Assembly (NCBI GenBank): GCA_002694465.1
Contig: NZMG01000054.1
Span: forward strand, 62,001-126,000
DNA: 64,000 bases
Direction: 5' to 3'
Source of the DNA: Flavobacteriaceae bacterium
Lineage (GTDB): Bacteria; Bacteroidota; Bacteroidia; Flavobacteriales; Flavobacteriaceae
Shown piece by piece: positions 33,309 through 41,049 of this stretch (position 1 is the first letter of the stretch; each line of letters begins with the position of its first letter). Below the pieces are notes generated by a model, which was given only the letters and a program-made list of their open reading frames with translations, was not told the origin of the DNA and ran no database searches. Position numbers and translations under genes: made by a program.

Positions 33309-35333
33309 ATGAGTTCAAAATATAAAATACATCCTGCCATTGGTATTGCCCGTGTGGGAGACAGCGAAGCATATTATTTAGCTCCAGAGACCGAAGGTGG
33401 ATTACCCACAAAGTATTCAACATATCCAAATCCTAAACAGACGTTTAGAGATAATACCGGTAAATTGCTTCGGCAGGCTGCACAGTTTAAAATTTATGAG
33501 TATTCTGCTGCCAATCCAGAAGGTGTGGTTGTGACACCTGGACAAAACGGTGTAAAATCGATACAATGGACCACTTGGATAGCCAGTAAAAAAGCCAGTT
33601 GGTTTCAGTTTATGCAACAAACAGGATCAGGCATGGGACCTTATGTGGACGGAGTGAATGTCCCCACGCCCCCTGCCAATGCGCCCTATGTTTATAAAAA
33701 TGATGAGGGATATTTAACCAACAATGCCAACAATCCGTTTACTTCCTCAGAACAACGGCCCAGTGGTTACGATCCTAACGCGCCCACATGGCCTTCCGAT
33801 AACAATAAACCAAGCAATCCGCTACGCTATAACCTTGCCTTAGGGACAAGTAACGATCCTTCCACTATGAATGACGCCAACAGGCAACAACTCATTTTGG
33901 ACCCAGGTCCCATTACCCTTAATGGAGCGAATCAATCTGGAAGTTTCGATTTGGATCCTGCAACCTATCCATTTCTGTCTAAATTGAGTCCGTTTCCTAT
34001 AAGTACATTAGGTTCTGCGTTAACCGATGACAAAGGGGGACTTATTGTATTGGGCGGATTTGGAAACTCTGGATCTACCAGTAATGAAGGTTCTATAATT
34101 ACCGCTTACGCCAATAATGAAGGTTGGTTTGATGATATTGCCGATGGTCCCGTTACCGCGACTATTATCATGGACGACGGCTCTCAAGTAAAAGTAGATG
34201 TGCCTGCTTGGGTGAGTGTGGGGCCACCTGCCTACGCACCACAGATTATCAATCAGGTGAATTTATACGACGACATCTATGATGTCTATGTACGTGAGTT
34301 AAATGCCAATCCAGCGCTTTTTAGCAATGGCGAGTTTCAAACCAGTTATGTACCTAATTATTATACCGAAGTACAACCCATTCTCATGCGACCCGACCTG
34401 TACCAATACGTCGCTGGAATTCCTAGTTTGGGAACAGGAAATCACTTCGATTTAATAAATGATTCCCCCGAAGTATTTGCTGGCTTTGCCGCCAAATATT
34501 TGCGCGGACGCGGCGCCCAAGGCGATCCACAGTCGGGACCTGCAGAAAATCAGCCTAGCTTAATGCCTTTATTGGCAGGGGATAACCCCATTAGCAATTT
34601 TACGGCTTCCAAGTTTTTAGGCTTAACCGCTACACAATTCTTTATTTTGAGCCAGTTTGCGAGTGGAAAAATGGATAAAACCAATCCTAAACCCTTACCC
34701 ACTGGAGTGGCCTTGGATAAAGCCAATCTCGAAAATTGTGTGGGAGGAGCTTTTTGTCCGGGGATTGAAATCACTTGGATAACCCGTAATACCTCCATTT
34801 ATCAACCCCTACCTTCAGGATTTGATGCTTCCGATTTATTCCGAATTAAACAAAAAGACATGAGCCAGTTAACCAAAGGGAAACTGTCGCTTACCAATGG
34901 TGCCGATAATAACTATGCCAACGGATTGGAACCTGGAGACCTTACCAAATATATGGCACAGCCGTGGCAAGCCGATTTTAACGAGTGTTCTATTCAAAAT
35001 ATCAATACCGTAGGACCTAACAAGCCTGCCATTCAAAATGGGCAAGTGAATATTTGGTGGTGGCCTGCACAGCGTCCCTATACCGTTAAGAATGTGAACA
35101 ACCAAAACAAGCAAGTACAGTGGACACGTGGCTTTGCCGAAAATACGAATGCCAATAATTTTGGCGATGTACAAATGGTAACTTGCTGGAAATACCTTGG
35201 GTTTGTGACTCTGGAAGGCTCCTTTCCTGGGGCTTTTGAAAGTGAACGTAACACCGAAGCCATTGACAATTATAAACCACCCACGCCACCTGCCGCAGCA
35301 GTGAATGTGGTTGCTAAACAAAAGAATGCCTAA
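33309..35333 (+). CDS. LodA/GoxA-family cysteine-tryptophylquinone (CTQ) enzyme
   Basis: 674 residues, no signal peptide. The family signature at the start is IHPAIGIARVGDSE. The probable CTQ pair is a Cys in the ENCVGGAFCPG block (C477, second Cys C483) and a Trp in WWWPAQRP (W583-585). In Marinomonas LodA the cofactor joins C516 and W581. Family members oxidise amino acids (lysine, glycine) with O2, making H2O2 that can be antibacterial, and they need a LodB-type flavoprotein for cofactor formation. Exactly such a gene follows, with a one-base TAATG overlap. The haem c lipoprotein upstream raises the alternative that this enzyme is a dehydrogenase. The substrate cannot be predicted. Its base composition is more GC-rich than the surrounding genes, suggesting transfer. 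Confidence 0.88.
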   Translation: MSSKYKIHPAIGIARVGDSEAYYLAPETEGGLPTKYSTYPNPKQTFRDNTGKLLRQAAQFKIYEYSAANPEGVVVTPGQNGVKSIQWTTWIASKKASWFQFMQQTGSGMGPYVDGVNVPTPPANAPYVYKNDEGYLTNNANNPFTSSEQRPSGYDPNAPTWPSDNNKPSNPLRYNLALGTSNDPSTMNDANRQQLILDPGPITLNGANQSGSFDLDPATYPFLSKLSPFPISTLGSALTDDKGGLIVLGGFGNSGSTSNEGSIITAYANNEGWFDDIADGPVTATIIMDDGSQVKVDVPAWVSVGPPAYAPQIINQVNLYDDIYDVYVRELNANPALFSNGEFQTSYVPNYYTEVQPILMRPDLYQYVAGIPSLGTGNHFDLINDSPEVFAGFAAKYLRGRGAQGDPQSGPAENQPSLMPLLAGDNPISNFTASKFLGLTATQFFILSQFASGKMDKTNPKPLPTGVALDKANLENCVGGAFCPGIEITWITRNTSIYQPLPSGFDASDLFRIKQKDMSQLTKGKLSLTNGADNNYANGLEPGDLTKYMAQPWQADFNECSIQNINTVGPNKPAIQNGQVNIWWWPAQRPYTVKNVNNQNKQVQWTRGFAENTNANNFGDVQMVTCWKYLGFVTLEGSFPGAFESERNTEAIDNYKPPTPPAAAVNVVAKQKNA

Positions 35334-36655
35334 TGAAATCACCCTCTTTTGAAGTCGTCATCATAGGGGGTGGATGCGCTGGGGCATCCACTGCTTTGGC
35401 ATTGCTTCAAAAGGGGGTTACTTCTATTGCCATTGTGGAAAAAAGCGATTTTTCACAACCCAGAGTTGGGGAAACCATTCAGCCACCTACCTCGCAATTG
35501 CTTAAACAATTAGGCGTTTGGGAAGATTTTTTAAAGGAAGATCACTTACCCTCTTCTGGGGTTGCCTCGGCCTGGGGGACAAGCGAACTAGAATACACTG
35601 ACTTTATTTTTAGAACCTACGGAAAAGGTTGGCACTTAGACAGAAACGCTTTCGATACCATGTTGCTTCGCTTAGCCGTGGAGCGTGGAGCCACTTTATT
35701 TGCTGAAACACGGCTTAAAAACGCTACCAAAACCGAAAACGGTTGGACACTCCAGTGTGGTAATACCAAGCTCGACGCACAATTTGTGGTGGATGCCTCG
35801 GGGCGTGCCTGTGCCTTTGCCAAATTACAAGGCGCACACAAAATACAGTTTGACGATCTACACGGCATTTATACCTATTGGGAACAGCCCAAAGATGCCT
35901 TAGAAACCTTTGGGGCTGCGCATACCTTGGTGGAATCTGTGGAGCACGGCTGGTGGTACTCGGCATTGTTGCCTAACGGTACGTTGGCGGTGGCGTTGAT
36001 GACCGATACCGAAGTGATAAAAACCCACCAACTCAAACATACCGAAAATTACCTTGATCTATTACAACAAACCACGCATACAGCGGCGAGAATAAGCAGG
36101 TTGACCCAAGTGTCGTCCCCTGCTGTAAAGGTTGCCAATGCATACGAACTAGACACCATGGTGGGAGACGGCTGGTTGGCGGTGGGCGATAGTGCCTCTG
36201 CCTACGACCCTTTGTCGTCCTTTGGTATCCATAAAGCGCTACAAAATAGCTTGGAGGCAGGGGCAGCTATCCAAGCTGCGCTTTGTGGTCATACTAGGGT
36301 ATTAAAAGACTATGCGCAAAACGTACAACACGCCTTTGAGGGTTTCTTAACCACGCGCTACCAGTATTACGCCATGGAAACCCGTTGGCAAGACAGCCCT
36401 TTTTGGAAGGCAAGACAGCAACCCATTAGCGTACACCCCTTACAAGAGATAAAAGCGAGACCAAACATACCCCCTAAAAAATGGAATAGAATTTTACCCA
36501 ACCATGCCATACAAAGCCTGTTGCAAGGCTGTAGCACGCCTACCACGGCAGCGCAATTGGTACAAGACTTCCAGAAGGAAAGTGCCCATGGCTACCCCGA
36601 TTGGCGCGTGATCCAGGCGGTGAGTTATTTGTTTATAAATGAGGCGATTGGTTAA
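35333..36655 (+). CDS. LodB-like FAD-dependent maturase of the CTQ enzyme
   Basis: 440 residues. The FAD-binding start VVIIGGGCAGA has G12-G14-G17, followed by VGETIQPPTSQ (the halogenase/LodB-type motif). The later motif GDSASAYDPLSSFGIHKAL is typical of LodB and tryptophan-halogenase-like flavoproteins. LodB is required to form the quinone cofactor in LodA, so the coupled position (ATG overlapping the LodA-like stop) supports maturation of the preceding enzyme. A halogenase role is less likely here. Like its neighbour it is relatively GC-rich. Cytoplasmic; no signal peptide. Confidence 0.87.
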   Translation: MKSPSFEVVIIGGGCAGASTALALLQKGVTSIAIVEKSDFSQPRVGETIQPPTSQLLKQLGVWEDFLKEDHLPSSGVASAWGTSELEYTDFIFRTYGKGWHLDRNAFDTMLLRLAVERGATLFAETRLKNATKTENGWTLQCGNTKLDAQFVVDASGRACAFAKLQGAHKIQFDDLHGIYTYWEQPKDALETFGAAHTLVESVEHGWWYSALLPNGTLAVALMTDTEVIKTHQLKHTENYLDLLQQTTHTAARISRLTQVSSPAVKVANAYELDTMVGDGWLAVGDSASAYDPLSSFGIHKALQNSLEAGAAIQAALCGHTRVLKDYAQNVQHAFEGFLTTRYQYYAMETRWQDSPFWKARQQPISVHPLQEIKARPNIPPKKWNRILPNHAIQSLLQGCSTPTTAAQLVQDFQKESAHGYPDWRVIQAVSYLFINEAIG

Positions 36656-36744
36656 TAACTTTGAAAAAATTGGGGGCGAATATTTGATTTTATTTATTGA
36701 AATTTGTGATAATTTATCTAAGGAAAGCCTAATAGTACTATAGT

Positions 36745-37587
36745 ATGACAAAACAAAATCCCTTTTCAGTCTATGATTTTTTAGGATATCTTATACCTGG
36801 TTCGGTTTTAATTTATTCATATCTTATAATTGATTACTTAAAAACTAATAAAGAATTTAATAGTACTGATTTTGTTTCATCATTTTCAAAAGTTGAGTTT
36901 GAAAGTATTTTCTTCTTTATAATTCTTTCATACATCATTGGACATTTATTGAGTTTTATTTCGTCTATTACAGTGGAAAAATATGCCAATTGGGTATATA
37001 GTTATCCATCTAAATATTTATTAGATATGAAATATGATAAATTTTGGGATTCAGCAAGAAAATGGACGGATATACTATGGCGTATTATTATAATAATTTT
37101 ACTTTTTCCTTGTGTAATTTTTGACTTATTTTTTGGTAATTTTTTAAATTTTAAGAAGTTTTATACTAGTCCTTTAGATAGCTTACTTCGAAACATAATT
37201 TTAAATAAGCTTAATATATTGCTAGGAAAGCTTGGGCATAAATTCACAAATGAATATAAAAATGAACGTGGATATGCTAATGAATATGATTTTAATAGAA
37301 TTGCAACTCACTATGCATATGAAAATAGTAAAAATCATCAAGCAAAGATGAGTAATTATGTTGCTTTATATGGTTTCTTAAGAACTTTGTGCTTAATCTT
37401 TAATTTTTTATCTATTTACCTTTTTCTAAGAGTAAGTATTTATCTGAATTGGAATCTTGAAAATTTTAGTTTATTTATTTTTCTTTCAGGAATTACTTAT
37501 TTGACTTTTATGGCCTTTATGAAGTTTTACCGTAGATATACTTTAGAAGGGCTTATGATTATTGCTATTGATGAAAATTTAAAATAA
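36745..37587 (+). CDS. AT-rich hypothetical membrane protein
   Basis: 280 residues with about five hydrophobic segments at roughly 13-30, 50-75, 110-137, 215-240 and 245-265. It opens MTKQNPFSVYDFLGYLIPGS, a motif I have seen in unannotated Bacteroidota membrane proteins, and has a charged helical loop in the middle (ENSKNHQAKMSNY). The gene is much more AT-rich than the GC-rich flavoprotein gene just upstream, so the two have different histories. No domain with a known function was recognised. It may be accessory DNA. Confidence 0.65.
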   Translation: MTKQNPFSVYDFLGYLIPGSVLIYSYLIIDYLKTNKEFNSTDFVSSFSKVEFESIFFFIILSYIIGHLLSFISSITVEKYANWVYSYPSKYLLDMKYDKFWDSARKWTDILWRIIIIILLFPCVIFDLFFGNFLNFKKFYTSPLDSLLRNIILNKLNILLGKLGHKFTNEYKNERGYANEYDFNRIATHYAYENSKNHQAKMSNYVALYGFLRTLCLIFNFLSIYLFLRVSIYLNWNLENFSLFIFLSGITYLTFMAFMKFYRRYTLEGLMIIAIDENLK

Positions 37588-37925
37588 AGCCTTAATATAT
37601 CCCAAGGTTATTTTTTACCTTATTTATTATATTATTTATTCAAAATATTTATCATCCCTCGGTGGTATTTTTTGAGTCCAAATGCTAAAAAAATTGCCCT
37701 AAAAGTCATATAGGTTGTTTTAGTAGTCAGTTGAGTAGTTTTAGTAGTCAGTTGAGTAGCTTTAAAAGTAAGTGGAGTAGTTTTAAGACTCGGTTTTTGT
37801 GAGTTCTAAAACAACTTGGCTTATCTATAGGACTAGTTGGCTTGTTTAAAAAGTTATGGGAGTCGTTTTAAAAGTCATAAGATGTTATTATTTTAGCTAA
37901 TGTGTTAACCTTTAAGACATTAAAA
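37588..37925. other. intergenic region carrying the 21-bp repeat array
   Basis: About 340 bp with no gene. It contains three 21-bp units at 37717-37779 and several degenerate half-copies around 37696-37716 and 37780-37885. No -7 box was identified with confidence. It ends just before the XRE-like gene, so it may serve as the regulatory region for that gene. Confidence 0.6.
37717..37779 (+). repeat. tandem 21-bp repeat array upstream of an XRE-like gene
   Basis: GTTTTAGTAGTCAGTTGAGTA is repeated exactly at 37717-37737 and 37738-37758, with a diverged third copy (GCTTTAAAAGTAAGTGGAGTA) at 37759-37779. Related fragments (GTTTTAAGACTC at 37780, GTTTTAAAAGTCATAAG at 37865) continue on either side. 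The unit length of about two helical turns would place protein sites on the same DNA face. It lies about 150 bp upstream of a small helix-turn-helix gene. Confidence 0.75.
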
Positions 37926-38291
37926 ATGAAAAGACAACCCACTATCGAGATTCCGCCTATGCCGCATATTGGTAAGTTGTTTAGAGACTATGTAGAGGAA
38001 AACCGTATTTACCAGTCGGTATTGGCAAAGATACTAGGCAAAACACAATCGGTGTTATTGCGGTATCGTTTTAGAAAAAGTTTACAGTGTTATTTGCTTT
38101 GGGAGTTATCGGTTGGCCTAAAGCATAACTTCTTTATGGACGTGGCGTCGCAATTGCCAGACACGTATTCTACCAGCGCACCCGATGTGACCTTGCCCTA
38201 TAAAGAGCGTATTGCTGCTTTAGAGAAAGAGTTGGAAACCGTAACCCGTGAGCGGGATTTGTTAAAGGAGGTGATTGTACAGAAGGGGTAG
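37926..38291 (+). CDS. XRE-like helix-turn-helix protein with C-terminal coiled coil
   Basis: 121 residues from the ATG at 37926; the frame also opens with a GTG at 37902, but the ATG gives the family-like start MKRQPTIEIPPMPHIGKLFR. Residues about 10-60 look like a Cro/XRE HTH (VLAKILGKTQSVLLRYRF), followed by LWELSVGLKHNFF and a coiled coil at the end (RIAALEKELETVTRERDLLK). Related small proteins I know from flavobacteria have similar blocks but a different HTH recognition helix. DNA-binding is likely; the regulated target is unknown, and the adjacent 21-bp repeats are the best candidate site. Confidence 0.7.
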   Translation: MKRQPTIEIPPMPHIGKLFRDYVEENRIYQSVLAKILGKTQSVLLRYRFRKSLQCYLLWELSVGLKHNFFMDVASQLPDTYSTSAPDVTLPYKERIAALEKELETVTRERDLLKEVIVQKG

Positions 38292-38351
38292 GGGAACAAC
38301 CCCTCCGCCCCGACGCGTTGGTCGGAATAACATTCCAATTTGTAAGACCAT

Positions 38352-38415
38352 TGTCATTCAGAGGCGCAGCCGAAGAATCTTTAAGATGAGATTCCTCATT
38401 GCATTCGGAATGACA
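38352..38415. repeat. REP-like 64-bp imperfect palindrome
   Basis: TGTCATTC at 38352 is the inverted repeat of GAATGACA ending at 38415, and the interior (AAGAATCT ... GAGATTCC) is also complementary. The sequence has the form of the widespread Bacteroidota palindromic repeat containing TGTCATTC and AAGAATCT. No RAYT transposase gene is near. It lies between the XRE-like and CAP genes, where it could act as a terminator or mRNA stabiliser. Confidence 0.65.
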
Positions 38416-38556
38416 GTTTGTTTTTCGAACAGGCTTGTATTAAAATACCAACGGGAGTAAGCGAAATAGGGCATTTGTAGTATAGGGATACAATAAACAA
38501 GGGGTTATTTTTGTTGTAACAGCGTACTAAGGCTAGACGTCTATAAAACACTCCTT

Positions 38557-39087
38557 ATGAAAAAATTGCTTTTCCTGTTGGTAGTGCCCTTTGTCATGGG
38601 TAGTGCTATCGCCCAAGAGCTTACCCAAGAAGAAACCAATCTGTACAATCTTATTATGCAATACAGAGCAGAAAAGGGGTTGCCCAGTATTCCCTTATCC
38701 ACATCTCTAACATTTGTGGCTAAAACCCACGCCAAAGACTTGGACCAATACCAACCCGATAAGGGCAACTGCAATATGCATAGTTGGTCTAACAAAGGCC
38801 CTTGGACGCCTTGTTGCTACACCCGTGACCACGCCAAAGCAAAATGTATGTGGGACAAGCCCAAAGAGCTCACCAACTATAGTGGTAATGGGTTTGAGAT
38901 TGCCTATTGGACGAGTGAAACCGCCAATGCTCGAGGAGCGCTTGCTAGCTGGAAGAAGAGTGCAGGACATAACTCGGTCATCATTAACAAAGGGATGTGG
39001 CGTTCGCATCCTTGGCAAGCAGTTGGCATTGGGATTTATGGCAACTATGCGGTGGTCTGGTTTGGGGAGGTAAAGGATGTTGAATAA
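38557..39087 (+). CDS. secreted CAP-domain (SCP/PR1) protein
   Basis: 176 residues with a signal peptide (LLFLLVVPFVMGSAIAQ). The CAP domain fits well: NLIMQYRAEKGLPSIPLS at the start, THAKDLDQYQPDKGNCNMHSW, then a Cys-rich loop (CCYTRDHAKAKC), GFEIAYWTSE and GHNSVIINKGMW before the conserved final strands. CAP proteins are secreted and bind lipids or other ligands; function here is unknown. Several Cys residues could form disulphides. It is convergent with the acyl-CoA dehydrogenase gene. Confidence 0.85.
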   Translation: MKKLLFLLVVPFVMGSAIAQELTQEETNLYNLIMQYRAEKGLPSIPLSTSLTFVAKTHAKDLDQYQPDKGNCNMHSWSNKGPWTPCCYTRDHAKAKCMWDKPKELTNYSGNGFEIAYWTSETANARGALASWKKSAGHNSVIINKGMWRSHPWQAVGIGIYGNYAVVWFGEVKDVE

Positions 39088-39089
39088 AA

Positions 39090-39121
39090 AAAACCGCCCA
39101 TCCATACAGACAGGCGATTTT
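39090..39121. terminator. candidate terminator between the CAP and acyl-CoA dehydrogenase genes
   Basis: AAAACCGCC at 39090-39098 pairs with GGCGATTTT at 39113-39121 with one mismatch (14-nt loop). It lies between convergent genes. Moderate evidence. Confidence 0.45.
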
Positions 39122-39143
39122 CAACTAACCAACCAAAATATCC

Positions 39144-40949
39144 TTAAAAAGGATACTTATTTTCTGCCGTTACTTTTTCGGCAATAAGGTTACGCAAATC
39201 TACAATGTCTGGGTAATTGGTATATTTTACAAATCGCTTTAAGCCCATCAACAACATACGTTGTTCGTCGCCTTCCGCAAAGGAAATGATACTTTCTTTT
39301 CCGTTTTTCTCCACTATAGATACGGCGTTGTACAAATACAATTTTGCCATCGCAATTTGTACTTCTTGTTCTTTTTCACCAAAACGCTTGGCATTCTTTT
39401 CGGTACGTAATAAAGTACTTTCTGCCATATAGATTTCAATGAGGATATCACTAGCCGCAATGAGTAATTGCTGGTGATCTTCCAAATCGGGACCGTATTT
39501 TTGCACAGCAGCACCCGCCACCATTAAGAATACTTTCTTCATATTGGCAATCATCTTTTTCTCTTCGGCAAACAGCTCGCTAAAATCGGGTGTTTCAAAA
39601 GAGGGGATTCCTGTTAACTCATCGGCTACCGCTTTGGCTGGGCCTAATAAATCTACGTGGCCTTTCATCGCTTTTTTCACCAACATCCCCACCGAAAGCA
39701 TTCGGTTAATCTCGTTGGTTCCCTCGTAAATTCGCGCAATACGCGCATCACGCCAAGCCGCTTCCATAGGGGTGTCTTCACTAAAGCCCATGCCTCCAAA
39801 GATTTGGATTCCTTCATCCGAGCAGTTTTGCACGTCTTCTGAAACCGCTACTTTTAAAATAGAACACTCAATAGCGTATTCTTCCACACCTTTTAATTCG
39901 GCTTCTTGGTGGCTGTTTCCAGCCTCTATACGAAGCGCAATACGGTCTTCAATATCTTTTGCGGCTCTGTAACTAGCACTTTCCCCGGCATAGGCTGAGG
40001 TCGCCATTTGAGCAATCTTGGTTTTAATGGCACCAAACTGAGCTATAGGGGTGTTGAATTGCTTACGCTCATTAGCATACTGAACGGCTGTGGTGGTGAT
40101 TCGGCGTTGCGAATCAAGACAGGCAGCTGCCAATTTAATTCTACCTACGTTCAGGGCGTTCATCGCAATTTTGAAACCGTTCCCACGTTCGGAAAGCATA
40201 TTCTCCACGGGCACTTTGGTATCGCTAAAAAACACCTGACGGGTAGAGGAGGCACGAATTCCGAGTTTGTGTTCCTCTTCGCCCATGGTAATTCCGTTAT
40301 TAGGGTCGTTTTCTACAATAAATCCTGTGATGTTTTTATCGTCCTCGATACGTGCAAATACAATAAACAACTTACAGAATCCCGCATTGGAAATCCACAT
40401 TTTTTGTCCGCTAATTTTGTAATGTGTACCGTCTTCGCTTAAAACCGCTTTGGTTTTACCGCTATTGGCGTCACTACCTGCACCGGGTTCGGTAAGGCAA
40501 TAGGCTCCAAACCATTCTCCCGTAGCCAATTTGGGTACGTATTTTTTCTTTTGTTCTTCGGTTCCGTAGAGGGTAATAGGCATGGTACCAATTCCGGTGT
40601 GCGCTCCAAAGGCAGTACTAAACGAACCTGTTCCGCTGGAAATATAATCGCATGTAAGCATGGTAGAAACAAAGCCCATTCCTAGTCCGCCGTATTCTTC
40701 AGGTACGGCAACGCCTAAAAATCCGAGTTCTCCTGCTTTTTTTAAGACGGATTCGGTTAAGGCATAATCTTTCGCTTCGAAGCGTGGTTTATGCGGAATA
40801 ATCTCACGATCGTTAAATTCCATCACCGCTTCTTTCATCATTTTTTGCTCTTCCGTGAAGTCTTCGGGCGTAAATACGTCTTCACAAGCTGTTTCTTTTA
40901 CTAAGAATTGTCCACCGCGGAGGAGGCTTTTTGTTTTTTCTGTGCTCAT
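39144..40949 (-). CDS. acyl-CoA dehydrogenase (long, VLCAD-like type)
   Basis: 601 residues, longer than the 380-residue short-chain type, as in VLCAD/ACAD9-like enzymes with an extra C-terminal domain. N-terminal helical domain, FAD-binding middle domain (YCLTEPGAGSDANSG, then KMWISNAGF) and a C-terminal part with IYEGTNEINRMLSVG, which holds the catalytic base region. It introduces the 2,3-double bond in fatty acyl-CoA. It is the last gene of the beta-oxidation operon that begins with the acyl-CoA ligase or the marR gene. Cytoplasmic. Confidence 0.93.
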   Translation of the reverse strand: MSTEKTKSLLRGGQFLVKETACEDVFTPEDFTEEQKMMKEAVMEFNDREIIPHKPRFEAKDYALTESVLKKAGELGFLGVAVPEEYGGLGMGFVSTMLTCDYISSGTGSFSTAFGAHTGIGTMPITLYGTEEQKKKYVPKLATGEWFGAYCLTEPGAGSDANSGKTKAVLSEDGTHYKISGQKMWISNAGFCKLFIVFARIEDDKNITGFIVENDPNNGITMGEEEHKLGIRASSTRQVFFSDTKVPVENMLSERGNGFKIAMNALNVGRIKLAAACLDSQRRITTTAVQYANERKQFNTPIAQFGAIKTKIAQMATSAYAGESASYRAAKDIEDRIALRIEAGNSHQEAELKGVEEYAIECSILKVAVSEDVQNCSDEGIQIFGGMGFSEDTPMEAAWRDARIARIYEGTNEINRMLSVGMLVKKAMKGHVDLLGPAKAVADELTGIPSFETPDFSELFAEEKKMIANMKKVFLMVAGAAVQKYGPDLEDHQQLLIAASDILIEIYMAESTLLRTEKNAKRFGEKEQEVQIAMAKLYLYNAVSIVEKNGKESIISFAEGDEQRMLLMGLKRFVKYTNYPDIVDLRNLIAEKVTAENKYPF

Positions 40950-40964
40950 AGGTTTCTTTTTTTT

Positions 40965-41039
40965 GACTTAAGATTTCACGACTTAGGACTTACGATAACA
41001 TCATAGCATCCTACGTCTTATGTCTTTAAATCTTACGTC
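40965..41039. repeat. long imperfect inverted repeat between thiolase and acyl-CoA dehydrogenase
   Basis: The 30-nt arm 40965-40994 and the 30-nt arm 41010-41039 are inverted repeats matching at about 24 of 30 positions, around a 15-nt loop (40995-41009). They share the GACTTA/TAAGTC-type heptamer motif seen in the next two spacers. It lies in a 100-bp gap in the operon, so the RNA could fold into a long hairpin that affects expression of the last gene. Confidence 0.65.
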
Positions 41040-41049
41040 TATTTCTTAT

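Noticed and set aside
35333..36655. tryptophan halogenase
   Set aside because: The motif pattern is shared, but the coupling to a LodA-like gene makes a cofactor maturase much more likely.
37696..37885. 21-bp repeats as a CRISPR array
   Set aside because: The repeats are directly adjacent with no spacers and only three clean copies, and no cas gene is nearby. They are tandem repeats.
37902..37925. GTG start of the XRE-like gene
   Set aside because: The ATG at 37926 gives the expected family N-terminus (MKRQPTIEIPPMPHIG).
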